A stretch of 15,680 bases of DNA from DATFWK01 sp035259345 (GCA_035259345.1 DATFWK010000178.1:1-15680), one strand, 5' to 3'; positions 1 to 8,105 are shown, numbered from the stretch's first letter. Numbers and translations: made by a program. The notes: generated from the sequence alone by a model not told the origin.

Positions 1-1001
1 CGCCCGAGGACGTGGTGGACTTCGCCGCCCGCCACGCCTACTGGACCTGGGACTGGGACCCCGAGCGCGAGGGCGACCTGGCCGGGCAGGTCCGGTTCGA
101 GCGCGAGTGGGGCGCGCTGCGCGCCCACGCCCAGAGCCGCGGCGTCCGCCTGCTGGGCGACATGCCGCTCTACGTCGGTCCGGCGTCGGCGGACGTCGCC
201 GCCCGGCCGTGGCTCTTCGCCGAGGGCGAGGTCGCCGGGGCGCCGCCGGACTTCTTCAGCGACGACGGCCAGCTCTGGGGCAGCCCGCTCTACGACTGGG
301 CGGCGATGCGGCGCGAGGGGTTCCGCTGGTGGATCGAGCGGGTGCGCCGCACGCTCGAGCTGGTGGACGCCGTCCGGATCGACCACTTCCGCGGGCTGGT
401 GGCCGGCTGGGCCGTCGACGCCGCAGCCACGACGGCCCGCGACGGGCACTGGCGCCGCGCCCCCGGGCGGGCGATGCTCGACGCGGTGCACGCGGAGCTC
501 GGCGAGGCCCCCTTGCTCGCCGAGGACCTCGGCGTCATCACGCCCGCCGTGGAGCGCCTGCGCACTGAGACGGGGCTTCCCGGCATGGTCGTCGCCCAGT
601 GGGAGCTCGAGAAGGGGCCGGTTCAGCGCTCGCGCCTGTGGCACCAGGAGGACCGCGTCGCCTACTCCGGCACCCACGACAACGCGACGGCGCGGGAATG
701 GTGGGACTCGGCCTCCGAGCGGCAGCGGCGCAACCTCGCGAGCTCCCTGGCCGCGGCCGGCATCGACGGCTCGCCCGGCCGCGAGCCGCACTGGGACTTC
801 GCGCGCCTGGCCCATTCGGCGGAGGCCCGCGTCGCGATCGTCCCGGCGCAGGACGTCCTCGGGCTGGGCGCCGATGCGCGCATGAACACGCCCGGCACCG
901 TCACGGGCAACTGGCGCTGGCGGCTCAGGCGCGGGCAGCTCACCGCGAAGCACGCCGCGCGGCTGCGCGAGGTGACCGAGGCCTCGGGCCGCGCCGGCTA
1001 G
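1..1001 (+). CDS. malQ: 4-alpha-glucanotransferase (amylomaltase, GH77), 3' part
   Basis: This enzyme moves alpha-1,4-glucan segments between maltooligosaccharides in cytoplasmic glycogen/maltodextrin metabolism. The reading frame is already open at base 3 (Pro-Glu-Asp before the first GTG), so the gene enters from the left and only about 333 C-terminal residues are present. All three GH77 catalytic motifs are visible: VRIDHFRG, whose Asp is the nucleophile; LAEDLGVITP, whose Glu is the acid/base; and SGTHDN, whose Asp stabilises the transition state. The conserved GDMPLYV and WGSPLYDW substrate-loop motifs are also present. The protein ends about where family members end, shortly after the NTPGTVTGNWRWR stretch. 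The TAG stop lies in a CTAG palindrome shared with the stop of the convergent antiporter gene. Upstream partners are outside the window. Confidence 0.96.
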   Translation, partial: PEDVVDFAARHAYWTWDWDPEREGDLAGQVRFEREWGALRAHAQSRGVRLLGDMPLYVGPASADVAARPWLFAEGEVAGAPPDFFSDDGQLWGSPLYDWAAMRREGFRWWIERVRRTLELVDAVRIDHFRGLVAGWAVDAAATTARDGHWRRAPGRAMLDAVHAELGEAPLLAEDLGVITPAVERLRTETGLPGMVVAQWELEKGPVQRSRLWHQEDRVAYSGTHDNATAREWWDSASERQRRNLASSLAAAGIDGSPGREPHWDFARLAHSAEARVAIVPAQDVLGLGADARMNTPGTVTGNWRWRLRRGQLTAKHAARLREVTEASGRAG

Positions 1002-2173
1002 CCGATCGTGCGCCGGCGGGTGCGCGGCTCGGGGGCGTCGGCCAGCTCGGGCGCATGCGGGCCGGAGGTGGCGATGCGGGCTCCGTAGCGCCGCGCCAGC
1101 GGCACGGCGCTGACGCCGTGGGCGACGATCGACAGCAGGATCGTCCAGGTGGCGACGCGCACGATCATGCCCGCCGGCTGCGACGCCTCGAGGCCGTCGT
1201 ACGCCAGGAGCGCGAAGACGACCGAGGCGAGCCCGCGCGGGCCGAACCAGCCGACGAACAGCACGGTCTCCCGCCGCAGGCCGACCCCGGCCAGCGAGAG
1301 CGCGACCGGAATCATGCGGATAACGGTCAGGGACAGGACCGCGTATCCCACGACCCGGAGGTCGAAGCCCTTGGCCAGCACCGGTGCCGCGAGCACAGCG
1401 CCGAACACGGTCCAGACCGCGAGCGTTAGGACGAACCCGGCCGACTCGGCGAGCTCGGAGCGCTCGACCATGCGCCCGCGGGTCGCGGCGGCGAGGGCGA
1501 GGCCGCCCAGGAACGCCGCCAGGAAGCCGTTCCCCTCCGCCCAGAGCGCCCCGAAGTACGCCGCCGCCGCCAGCGCGACCACCGCCACCTGCTCGGAGAG
1601 CGCGGTCGTCGCACGGCGCGCCCGGGCGGCCATGAGTAGGAGGCCCCCGGCGGCCCCGACGAGGATGCCCAACCCGACGCCGACGACGATCTCCCGCGCC
1701 GTGTGGCGCAGCCAGTGCGTCCCGGCGAACCCCTCCTCGGAGGCGAGCAGCGCGATGAAGAGCGTCACGAGCGGCGTGGCGATGCCGTCGTTGAGCCCGC
1801 TCTCCACGTTCAGCCAGCGGCGCACGCGGACCGGCACCGAGCGGTCCGTGAACACGGCCATCCCGAGGGCGGCGTCCGTGGGCGCGAGCAGCGCGGCGAC
1901 GAGCGCGGCCCAGGCCCAGCCCTCGCCGCCGAAGAGGAGGGCCGCGATCAGGGTGCCGAGGCCCACGGTCAGCGGGAGGCCGACGAGGAGCAGCCGCGCG
2001 TCGATCCCCCGGTCCCGCGCGGCGCTCCGCGGGTCGATCGTGGAGGCGTCGGCGAAGAGCAGCAGCGCCAGCGTGACCTCGGCGAGGACCTTCACGGTCT
2101 CCGACGAGGGGTGGATCGAGAGCAGGTCGAGGACCTCGGGGCCGGCCACGATGCCCGTGAGCGTGAAGACCAT
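998..2173 (-). CDS. CPA1-family Na+/H+ (cation:proton) antiporter; true start probably upstream
   Basis: This is a polytopic inner-membrane antiporter of the NhaP/CPA1 type that exchanges protons for Na+ or K+. From the first ATG (2173) it is 391 residues with about ten hydrophobic helices. Family hallmarks are LLAPTDAALG, NVESGLNDG (the CPA1 ESxxND signature carrying the transport carboxylates) and GWFGPRGLASVV. The reading frame stays open upstream to a stop at 2312-2314, and the extra codons encode AVVAAAIVVYSAFARRLDRL, a typical first CPA1 helix running straight into the family motif after the ATG. No ATG, GTG or TTG is in frame there. A CTG at 2261-2263, about 9 bases after an AGGGG, is the only plausible upstream start. 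The 2173 start given here is the conventional choice and probably lacks helix 1. The substrate ion cannot be read from sequence. Confidence 0.9.
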   Translation of the reverse strand: MVFTLTGIVAGPEVLDLLSIHPSSETVKVLAEVTLALLLFADASTIDPRSAARDRGIDARLLLVGLPLTVGLGTLIAALLFGGEGWAWAALVAALLAPTDAALGMAVFTDRSVPVRVRRWLNVESGLNDGIATPLVTLFIALLASEEGFAGTHWLRHTAREIVVGVGLGILVGAAGGLLLMAARARRATTALSEQVAVVALAAAAYFGALWAEGNGFLAAFLGGLALAAATRGRMVERSELAESAGFVLTLAVWTVFGAVLAAPVLAKGFDLRVVGYAVLSLTVIRMIPVALSLAGVGLRRETVLFVGWFGPRGLASVVFALLAYDGLEASQPAGMIVRVATWTILLSIVAHGVSAVPLARRYGARIATSGPHAPELADAPEPRTRRRTIG

Positions 2174-2365
2174 CGCAGGCGTGATCGACAGGCGATCGAG
2201 CCGCCGCGCGAACGCCGAGTAGACGACGATGGCCGCCGCGACGACGGCGAGACCGCCGCTCAGAGGGCGAGGCCCCTGGCCGGCCGCATCAGCGTGCGCA
2301 CGCCGCGGACGCTACCGGCGCCGTCCCCGGAGCCAGGCCGGCCCGGCCGCGGGTAGGCTGGCCGC

Positions 2366-2869
2366 GTGGCGCACCAGCTCGCCCAGGTCAACGTCGCCCG
2401 CCTGCGCCACCCGCTCTCCGCGCCGGAGACGGCCGCGTTCGTGGCCGGGCTCGCGCCCGTCAACGCCCTCGCCGATGCGGCGCCGGGGTTCGTCTGGCGC
2501 CTCCAGGACGACTCCGGCGACGCCACGAGCATCAGGGTGGACGGCGATCCCCTGCTGATCGTCAACCTGAGCGTCTGGGAGTCGATCGAGGCCCTCTGGG
2601 CGTTCGTGCACTCCGACGGGCACCTGCCGTACCTGCGCCGGAGGAGGGAGTGGTTCACGCGGATGGCCGGCCGCTCCCTCGCCTGCTGGTGGGTCCCGGC
2701 CGGTCATCGCCCGGCGACCGGCGAGGCTTTGGCGCGGATCGCCCGGGTCGAGGCCGAGGGGCCGGGGCCGGAGGCGTTCGACCTGCAGCGGCCATACGAC
2801 CCCGACGGGGACCCCCTGCCGCCGGCCGCGGCCGCGCTCAGATCCCGATCGAGTCCTTCACCCCGCTGA
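2366..2869 (+). CDS. DUF3291 domain protein
   Basis: A 167-residue soluble protein matching the DUF3291 family, which has a dimeric alpha/beta-barrel-like fold similar to small monooxygenases and has no established reaction. It opens with the family pattern HQLAQVNVARLRHPL, continues with FVWRLQDDSGDAT, and contains the central LLIVNLSVWESIEALWAF and the C-terminal WFTRMAGRSLACWWVP blocks. The residues after about 125 (PYDPDGDPLPP and beyond) are low-complexity. The GTG start is chosen because the family consensus begins right there. The 3' end overlaps the last 32 bases of the opposite-strand pntB gene, so these two genes converge with no room for a separate terminator. It is divergent from the antiporter. 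Its function is unknown. Confidence 0.85.
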   Translation: MAHQLAQVNVARLRHPLSAPETAAFVAGLAPVNALADAAPGFVWRLQDDSGDATSIRVDGDPLLIVNLSVWESIEALWAFVHSDGHLPYLRRRREWFTRMAGRSLACWWVPAGHRPATGEALARIARVEAEGPGPEAFDLQRPYDPDGDPLPPAAAALRSRSSPSPR

Positions 2870-4235
2870 CCTCGGCGCCGAGCTCGGAGACCACGGCCTT
2901 CGCGTCGCCGAACACCATCAGGGTCTTGGGGTCGTAGAAGAGCTCGTTCTCGATGCCCGCGAAGCCGGCGCGCATGCTGCGCTTGACCACCATCACGCAC
3001 TGCGCCTTGTCCACCTCGAGGATCGGCATGCCGTAGATCGGGCTCCCGCGGTTGTGCCGCGCGGCCGGGTTCACCACGTCGTTCGCGCCGAGCACGAGCA
3101 CGACGTCGGTCTGGGGGAAGTCCGGGTTGATCTCGTCCATGTCGAGCAGCTGGTCGTAGGGCACGTTGGCCTCCGCGAGCAGCACGTTCATGTGGCCCGG
3201 CATGCGCCCGGCGACCGGGTGGATCGCGAACTTCACGTCCACCCCCTCGCGCGCCAGGGCGTCGGCCAGCTCCCGCACCTTGTGCTGGGCCTGGGCGACG
3301 GCCATGCCGTAGCCCGGCACGATCACGACGTTGCGCGCCAGCTTCAGGAGCTCCGCGGCCTCGTCCGTGGACGCCGAGCGCACGTTGCCGGCCTCCACGC
3401 CCTCGTCCGGCTCTTGGAGCTGCCCGAATGCGCCGAACAGGACGTTCCGGAACGAGCGGTTCATGGCGCGGCACATGATGATCGAGAGGATGAGGCCCGA
3501 CGTGCCGTCGAGCGCGCCGGCGACGATCAGCAGCTTGTTGTCGAGCACGAAGCCGAGCGCGGCTCCCGAGAGGCCCGCGTAGCTGTTCAGGAGCGCGATG
3601 ACCGTCGGCATGTCGGCGCCGCCGATCGGGACGATCAGCAGCACGCCGAAGGCCAGGGCGAGCACGATCAGCACAGGGATCAGGGCCGCCGAGCCGGGCG
3701 TGAAGATCAGCGCGATGATGATCGCGCAGGCCGCCCCGAAGATCGCGAAGTTGATCGCGTTCTGCGCGGGATAGGTGATCGGCCGCTGCGGCAGCAGCTC
3801 CTGCAGCTTGCCGGCCGCCATCAGGCTCCCGGTGAAGACCAGGAACCCGAGCAGGATCTCTGCGCCGAGCACGCCCATCGTGAACTTCCCGATGGCCGGC
3901 TGCGTGAGGTAGTACTCGGTGGTGCCGACCAGCGCGGCGGCGAGGGCGCCGAACGCGTGCGAGAGCGCGATGCGCTGCGGCATCGCGGTCATCGGCACCA
4001 GGAGGCCCAGCGGAACGCCGATCGCCGCCCCGATGAACAGCGCCGCGGCGATGTACGCGTAACCGGTCCCGGTGATGCCCGGCGTGGCCAGCGTCGCCGC
4101 GATCGCCAGACCGAAGCCGATCTCGCCGGCGAGGAGCCCTCGGCGGGCGGTTGGCGGCGAGGACATCCACTTGAGCGAGAGCACGAACCCGATCGCCGCG
4201 ACCAGGTAGACGAGCTCGATGACGTGCTGCCTCAC
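2838..4235 (-). CDS. pntB: NAD(P) transhydrogenase subunit beta
   Basis: Beta subunit of proton-translocating transhydrogenase, which uses the proton gradient to drive NADH + NADP+ to NADPH. It has 465 residues, the normal family size. The N-terminal half (about 1-255) is a bundle of membrane helices. LSHAFGALAAAL (His93) corresponds to the proton-channel histidine of E. coli PntB, and GGADMPTVIALLNSYAG (Asp208, Asn217) to the conserved polar residues of the channel. The C-terminal domain (about 300-465) binds NADP(H), with VPGYGMAVAQAQ, GRMPGHMNVLLAEA, GANDVVNP and KRSMRAGFAGIENELFY. The GTG start is set by the GTGA overlap with the pntAB stop and by the family N-terminus ELVYLVAAIGFVLSLKWMS. 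A longer frame upstream is only read-through of the pntAB region. It is the last gene of the operon and its end overlaps the DUF3291 gene. Confidence 0.97.
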   Translation of the reverse strand: MRQHVIELVYLVAAIGFVLSLKWMSSPPTARRGLLAGEIGFGLAIAATLATPGITGTGYAYIAAALFIGAAIGVPLGLLVPMTAMPQRIALSHAFGALAAALVGTTEYYLTQPAIGKFTMGVLGAEILLGFLVFTGSLMAAGKLQELLPQRPITYPAQNAINFAIFGAACAIIIALIFTPGSAALIPVLIVLALAFGVLLIVPIGGADMPTVIALLNSYAGLSGAALGFVLDNKLLIVAGALDGTSGLILSIIMCRAMNRSFRNVLFGAFGQLQEPDEGVEAGNVRSASTDEAAELLKLARNVVIVPGYGMAVAQAQHKVRELADALAREGVDVKFAIHPVAGRMPGHMNVLLAEANVPYDQLLDMDEINPDFPQTDVVLVLGANDVVNPAARHNRGSPIYGMPILEVDKAQCVMVVKRSMRAGFAGIENELFYDPKTLMVFGDAKAVVSELGAEVSGVKDSIGI

Positions 4236-4558
4236 GGGCGCCCGTCCCGCCGGCCGTTCACGGCGCCGGGATCCGGCCGGCGCCGGAACATCCGCAGCAT
4301 CTTGTCCGTGATCAGGAAGCCGCCGACCACGTTGATCGTCGAGCAGACGACCGCGATGAACCCGAGGATCGTCGCGTACGTGCTCTCCTGCCTGCCGAGG
4401 ATGACGATCGAGCCGACCAGCGCGATCGCCGACAGCGCGTTGGTCAGCGCCATCAGCGGCGTGTGCAGGAGCTTCGGCACCCGCCGGATCACCTCGAGGC
4501 CGAGCAGCCCGGCCAGGGCGAAGATGAAGAGGCTCGTGATGATGGTCTCGGTGCTCAC
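4232..4558 (-). CDS. pntAB: NAD(P) transhydrogenase subunit alpha part 2 (membrane piece)
   Basis: A 108-residue membrane subunit equivalent to the C-terminal third of E. coli PntA, supplying helices of the proton channel that pack against PntB. Helices are seen at about 7-24, 37-55 and 62-84. The invariant family motif VPKLLHTPLMALTNALSAIA is at about 27-46, followed by a GFIAVVCSTINVVGGFLITD helix. The tail is short and Arg-rich. The start is GTG: its last two bases form the TGA of the upstream pntAA gene (GTGA), and its own TGA overlaps the pntB GTG in the same way, which implies translational coupling. The alpha subunit split into soluble and membrane genes is the arrangement known from Rhodospirillum rubrum and many actinobacteria, so this is not a broken pntA. 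Confidence 0.95.
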   Translation of the reverse strand: MSTETIITSLFIFALAGLLGLEVIRRVPKLLHTPLMALTNALSAIALVGSIVILGRQESTYATILGFIAVVCSTINVVGGFLITDKMLRMFRRRPDPGAVNGRRDGRP

Positions 4559-5799
4559 CGCGGCGCCTCCGCATGCGGGGCCTGGGCCTCCTCGGGCTCC
4601 GGCGGACGGGGCTCCCCGAGCGCCTCGCGCACGCGGGGGTGCACCACCGAGCCGCCCGAGGTGACCATGGTCTCGCGGACGATGTCGTCGTCCTCAGGCG
4701 GCACGAGGCGGCCGTCATCCACGAGCAGCTGGATGAAGTTGGCCAGGTTCTTCCCGTAGAGCTGGCTCGCGTGATGCGGGATCGTCGCGGCGAGGTCGCC
4801 CGCGCCGACGATGCGCACCCCGCCGACCTCGACCGTCTCGTCGGGTCGCGAGAGCTCGCAGTTGCCGCCCTGGGAGGCGGCGAGGTCGACGATCACCGAC
4901 CCCGGCGCCATGCCCGCCACCATGTCCACCGTGACGAGCACCGGCGCCCGGGCGCCCTGCACCTGCGCGGTGGTGATCACCACGTCGCTCGAGGCCACCA
5001 CGCGGGTCATGAGCTCGCGCTGGCGGCGGAGCGTCTCCTCGGTCATCCTCGCCGCGTAGGCCCCGGAGCCGCTCCCCTCCTGCCCGGTCTCGAGCTCGAT
5101 CTCGACGAAGCGGGCGCCGAGGCTCTGGACCTCCTCCTTCACGGCCGGCCGGACGTCGTATGCCTCGACGACCGCCCCGAGCCGCCGCGCCGCCGCGATG
5201 GCGGCCAGGCCGGCGACCCCGGCACCGACGACGAACACCCGCGCCGGGGCGAGCGTGCCGGCGGCGGTCGTCATCATCGGGAACATCTTGGGCAGGGCGT
5301 CGGCGGCGATGAGGACGGCCTTGTACCCGGCGACGCTCGCCTGGGACGAGAGCACGTCCATCGGCTGGGCCCGCGTCGTGCGCGGCAGGAGCTCGAGCGA
5401 GAAGAGCGTCGCCCCGGTCGCCGCGACCGCGGCGGCGAGGTCGGGCGCGGCGAGGGGCGCGGCCATGCCGACCACGATCTGCCCGGCGCTGAGGCGCTCC
5501 AGGTCCGGGCTGGCCGGATCGCCGGCGGCGACCCGCACCATGGCGACCACGTCGGCCGCGAGCGCGTCCTGGCGACTTCCGAGCGTGGCACCGCGCTCGG
5601 CGTAGGCCGAGTCGGGATAGCCGGCCTCGAGGCCTGCGCCCGCCTCCACGACCGGCGCCAGGCCGAGCTTGTCGAGCGACCCGACCGCGGCCGGCGTCAG
5701 GGCGACCCGCCGCTCGCCGTGCCTGCGCTCGGCGGGGACCCCGACTGACGGCCGTCGTACCGGGTCGGGCTGCTCCTCCGGCGCGCCGGGCGCGCTCAC
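4555..5799 (-). CDS. pntAA: NAD(P) transhydrogenase subunit alpha part 1 (NAD-binding)
   Basis: Soluble NAD(H)-binding subunit (domain I) of the proton-translocating transhydrogenase, related to alanine dehydrogenase. It has 414 residues from the chosen start. The N-terminal AlaDH/PNT domain starts at about 19 with GVPAERRHGERRVALTP. The PNT signature RAQPMDVLSSQASVAGYKAV lies at 144-163, and the Rossmann nucleotide-binding loop is GAGVAG at 192-197, with EAYDVRP after the second strand. VIVDLAASQGGNCE and the LYGKNLANF segment near the end are also conserved. GTG 5799 is preferred because GAGGAG sits 10 bases upstream. The in-frame GTG at 5862 has G-rich sequence directly against it and adds an unconserved Ser/Ala-rich leader. 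The C-terminal tail after about 370 is Pro/Glu-rich. It is the first gene of a three-gene operon with GTGA overlaps. Confidence 0.93.
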   Translation of the reverse strand: MSAPGAPEEQPDPVRRPSVGVPAERRHGERRVALTPAAVGSLDKLGLAPVVEAGAGLEAGYPDSAYAERGATLGSRQDALAADVVAMVRVAAGDPASPDLERLSAGQIVVGMAAPLAAPDLAAAVAATGATLFSLELLPRTTRAQPMDVLSSQASVAGYKAVLIAADALPKMFPMMTTAAGTLAPARVFVVGAGVAGLAAIAAARRLGAVVEAYDVRPAVKEEVQSLGARFVEIELETGQEGSGSGAYAARMTEETLRRQRELMTRVVASSDVVITTAQVQGARAPVLVTVDMVAGMAPGSVIVDLAASQGGNCELSRPDETVEVGGVRIVGAGDLAATIPHHASQLYGKNLANFIQLLVDDGRLVPPEDDDIVRETMVTSGGSVVHPRVREALGEPRPPEPEEAQAPHAEAPR

Positions 5800-5892
5800 C
5801 GAGGCTGCGCTCCTCGCCGCGGAGATCGGCTTCGTGGAGAAGGACCGGCGCGCACTGCCCACCCCCCGATGGGTCTGCTGCGGTGGGCGCGG

Positions 5893-5921
5893 TTTCTACA
5901 AGACGCGCAAAGGCCCGTCAA
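5893..5921 (-). promoter_or_regulatory. Housekeeping-like promoter for the pnt operon
   Basis: Read on the minus strand, TTGACG (5921-5916) is a five-of-six match to the sigma-70 -35 box. It is followed after 17 bases by TAGAAA (5898-5893), a weaker -10. It lies about 94 bases before the chosen pntAA start and just past the stop of the histidine kinase gene. The spacing is ideal and the site stands out as AT-rich, but the -10 is only a partial match. Confidence 0.4.
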
Positions 5922-5940
5922 CGGCCGGGCGGCCGGTGGG

Positions 5941-7215
5941 TCAGGCCGCGCTGGCCCGCCAGCGCCGGCGCCGGCGCAGCCGCGGCAGGCGGCCCGGGAC
6001 CGACTCCAGCTCCTCCTCGTCCGCCTCGGCGGCGGCCGGCAGCGGCAGGACGGCGCGGGCCAGCGTGCCGCCCTCCGGCCGGCGGGTGACCTCGAACGTG
6101 CCCCCCACGGCCTCGACCCGCTCGGCGCACGAGGCGAGGCCGAGGTGGCCCTGCGCAAGCGACTCCGGCCGGTCCACCGGCGAGATGCCGACGCCGTCGT
6201 CGGCGACCGCGAGCTCCACGCCGCCGTCCACGGCGTGCAGCGAGATGCCGACGGTGTGGGCGGATGCGTGCTTGACCGTGTTCTGGAGGAGCTCGCGGGC
6301 CAGCGCCAGGATCAGCTGGTCGTGCGGGCCGGCCGCGTCCTCGTCGACGTCCACCTGGAGCTCGAACCCGCCGCGGGCCGCCGCCCGGTCGCCGACGGCG
6401 CGCAGCGCCGCCCGCAGGCCGACGCTCTCGAGCTGGTGCGGGTGGAGGTCGAAGATCGCCGAGCGCAGGCTGGCGACCGACTCCTCGACGGCGGTCTCGG
6501 CGCGGTCGAGGTACTCCATCCGCCCGCGCCGCGCGGACTTCAGGTCCTGGCGCGCGGACAGCAGGTTCTGGATCACGTCGTCGTGGAGCGCATACGCCAG
6601 GTCCCGCCGTGCCGCCTGCTCGGCCGCGAGGCCCTGGGTCACCAGCACGCCGCGGCTCGCGGCGAGCTCGGCGATCCGGTCCCGGCGGCGGGTCAGGATG
6701 ATCGACATGGCCACGGCCAACGCGCATTGCCACGCGAGCTCGACGGTGTGCGAGCCCAGCCGCCATGTCGAGTCGCCGTCGAAGCCGGGATGCAGGATCG
6801 AGAGGCCGACGTAGGCGACCAGGCACCAGACCGCGAGCAGCCCGGTATGGCGCGGGCGGGCCACGAACGCCGCGACCAGCGGCAGGATCGGCAGGGTGTA
6901 GCGCGCGTCGGCGTCCGCCCCGCCGGCCTGATAGGTCAGGAGGGTCAGGAACATCAGGTCGAAGATCGCGAACGGCCAGAGCGTCACGGTGCCCCGCGAC
7001 CGGATGGCCACGATCAGGGCCCCGATGGCATAGAAGGCCGCCAGGGCGAAGACGAGGTCGAAGCCCTCCCACTCCAGCCGGGTCTCCTCGTGCAGGTGCT
7101 CGGCCAGGAAGACCGGCAGCACGATCAGGCGCAGGACGGCGAGCGAGAGCGCGACCCGGTCGCGACCGCCGCCGGTCGGGCGGTCGGCCGGCCCGGCAAG
7201 CGCCGGAATCCTCAC
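5941..7215 (-). CDS. NarL-family membrane sensor histidine kinase (HisKA_3)
   Basis: A 424-residue sensor kinase that should autophosphorylate and pass phosphate to the response regulator encoded just upstream. About six hydrophobic segments lie between residues 22 and 175 with no large extracytoplasmic domain, so the membrane part itself is probably the sensor. The dimerisation/phosphoacceptor motif YALHDDVIQNLLSARQDL places the phospho-histidine at His211. The HATPase domain has the N-box ELLQNTVKHA (Asn312), G1 box DDGVGI (339-344) and GHLGL (356-360). HDDxxQ marks the short HisKA_3 class typical of NarL-type systems. The GTG start overlaps the TGA of the regulator gene (GTGA), so the two are translationally coupled. 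The last 18 residues are strikingly Arg-rich after an acidic Glu run. The signal sensed is unknown. Confidence 0.93.
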   Translation of the reverse strand: MRIPALAGPADRPTGGGRDRVALSLAVLRLIVLPVFLAEHLHEETRLEWEGFDLVFALAAFYAIGALIVAIRSRGTVTLWPFAIFDLMFLTLLTYQAGGADADARYTLPILPLVAAFVARPRHTGLLAVWCLVAYVGLSILHPGFDGDSTWRLGSHTVELAWQCALAVAMSIILTRRRDRIAELAASRGVLVTQGLAAEQAARRDLAYALHDDVIQNLLSARQDLKSARRGRMEYLDRAETAVEESVASLRSAIFDLHPHQLESVGLRAALRAVGDRAAARGGFELQVDVDEDAAGPHDQLILALARELLQNTVKHASAHTVGISLHAVDGGVELAVADDGVGISPVDRPESLAQGHLGLASCAERVEAVGGTFEVTRRPEGGTLARAVLPLPAAAEADEEELESVPGRLPRLRRRRRWRASAA

Positions 7216-7859
7216 GACAGCAGGCCCAGCCGCATAGCCTTGGCCACCATGGCCGCCCGGTCGGCGACCTCGAGCTTGTCGTAGATGCTCTGGAGGTGGC
7301 TCTTCACGGTGGTCGCCGCGATGCCGAGCTGCTCCGCGATGCGGGGAGCGGAGTAGCCCTCCGCGGTCAGCGTGAGCACCTCCCGCTCCCGGTCGGTCAG
7401 GAGCGGCCGGTGCCCGTCGCGGCGGTGGCTCGCCTCCCGGATGAACCCGGACTGGAGCTCCGGCGAGACCACGGTCTCCCCCTTGGCGGCCGCGACGATC
7501 CCGTCGCAGATGTCCTCCCGGTCCGCGTCCTTCGAGAGGAAGCCCGCGGCGCCGGCGCCGATCGCGTCGAACACGAGGGCGGCGTCGTCGAAGGCGGACA
7601 GGAGGACGATGCGCGGCCGAACCCGTCCCTCGGAGAGCTCGGCGAGGACGCCGGTGCCCTGCAGGCCGGGCATCCTGACGTCGAGCAGGGCGACATCGGG
7701 CTTGGTGCGGCGGATGGCGTCGAGCGCCTGGTGGCCGTCGGCGGCCTCCGCGACCAGCCGCAGGTCCTCACGGGCCCTGATGGCCTGGACCAGGCCGTCG
7801 CGGTAGACGGGGTGGTCGTCGGCGACGACCACGGTGATTGGACGCGTACGTGCGCTCAT
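7212..7859 (-). CDS. NarL/FixJ-family response regulator (LuxR HTH)
   Basis: A 215-residue DNA-binding response regulator and partner of the overlapping histidine kinase gene. The receiver domain (about 8-125) has the acidic pair Asp14-Asp15 in VVVADDHPVYRDGL, the phosphoacceptor Asp60 in LLDVRMPG, the switch Ser88 and the conserved Lys110 in FLSKDAD. A linker leads to a GerE/LuxR helix-turn-helix at about 152-212, including LTDREREVLTLTAEGYS, IAEQLGIAATTVKSHL and YDKLEVADRAAMV. Length and residue spacing are canonical. The ATG start is followed at once by the receiver beta-strand, and only a weak AG-rich ribosome site precedes it. It is the first gene of the two-gene operon and is divergent from the GAF-ANTAR gene. 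Its targets cannot be read from the window. Confidence 0.96.
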   Translation of the reverse strand: MSARTRPITVVVADDHPVYRDGLVQAIRAREDLRLVAEAADGHQALDAIRRTKPDVALLDVRMPGLQGTGVLAELSEGRVRPRIVLLSAFDDAALVFDAIGAGAAGFLSKDADREDICDGIVAAAKGETVVSPELQSGFIREASHRRDGHRPLLTDREREVLTLTAEGYSAPRIAEQLGIAATTVKSHLQSIYDKLEVADRAAMVAKAMRLGLLS

Positions 7860-8105
7860 TCTGCCGTTCTAATCGGCGGCGGATGCTCAACCTAGAGGGT
7901 AATTGGTGGAGCTTCGGTTCGCGAATGCGCATGGGCGCGCCCTCCCCGGCGGACACCGCGCGGCACGGTCGCCCTCCGCCGGTCGTCCCGTCCGGCCCGC
8001 TCGCTGTCGGTCCCCCGGTGGAGTAGCTTGGCCCACGATCGGGAAAGCCTGCACGAGCGAGTCGTCGCAGCGCATCGGCGGCGCTCGGGGTCGGAAGGTT
8101 CGGTG
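7860..8105. other. Intergenic region between divergent regulator and GAF-ANTAR genes
   Basis: This 246-base gap must hold the start signals of two divergent regulatory genes. Around 7870-7920 it is locally AT-richer than its surroundings (CTAGAGGGTAATTGG), which could be promoter DNA for either direction, but no convincing -35/-10 pair was found. A GGGTAA at 7897-7902 lacks a matching -35. The ribosome site GGAAGG at 8093-8098 belongs to the GAF-ANTAR gene. Confidence 0.4.

Noticed and set aside
599..2222. Plus-strand frames over malQ and the antiporter gene (599-1429, 1149-2222)
   Set aside because: These are out-of-frame or antisense to genes with full catalytic or transport motifs, and have no recognisable domains.
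3054..4664. Long plus-strand open frame opposite pntB and pntAB
   Set aside because: It is His/Arg/Asp-rich shadow sequence typical of the antisense frame of a GC-rich gene. The minus strand holds clearly conserved transhydrogenase subunits.
4236..4718. N-terminal extension giving a 626-residue pntB frame
   Set aside because: The extension lies over pntAB in another frame and has no conserved residues. The GTGA junction and the family N-terminus place the start at 4235.
7897..7902. GGGTAA as a stress-sigma -10 for the GAF-ANTAR gene
   Set aside because: No GGTTT-like -35 lies 14-17 bases upstream, and it is about 200 bases from the gene.
8025..8030. TAGCTT as a housekeeping -10 for the GAF-ANTAR gene, and TTG 8028 as its start
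   Set aside because: No -35 lies at a proper distance. The TTG extension is unconserved and the strong ribosome site belongs to ATG 8106.
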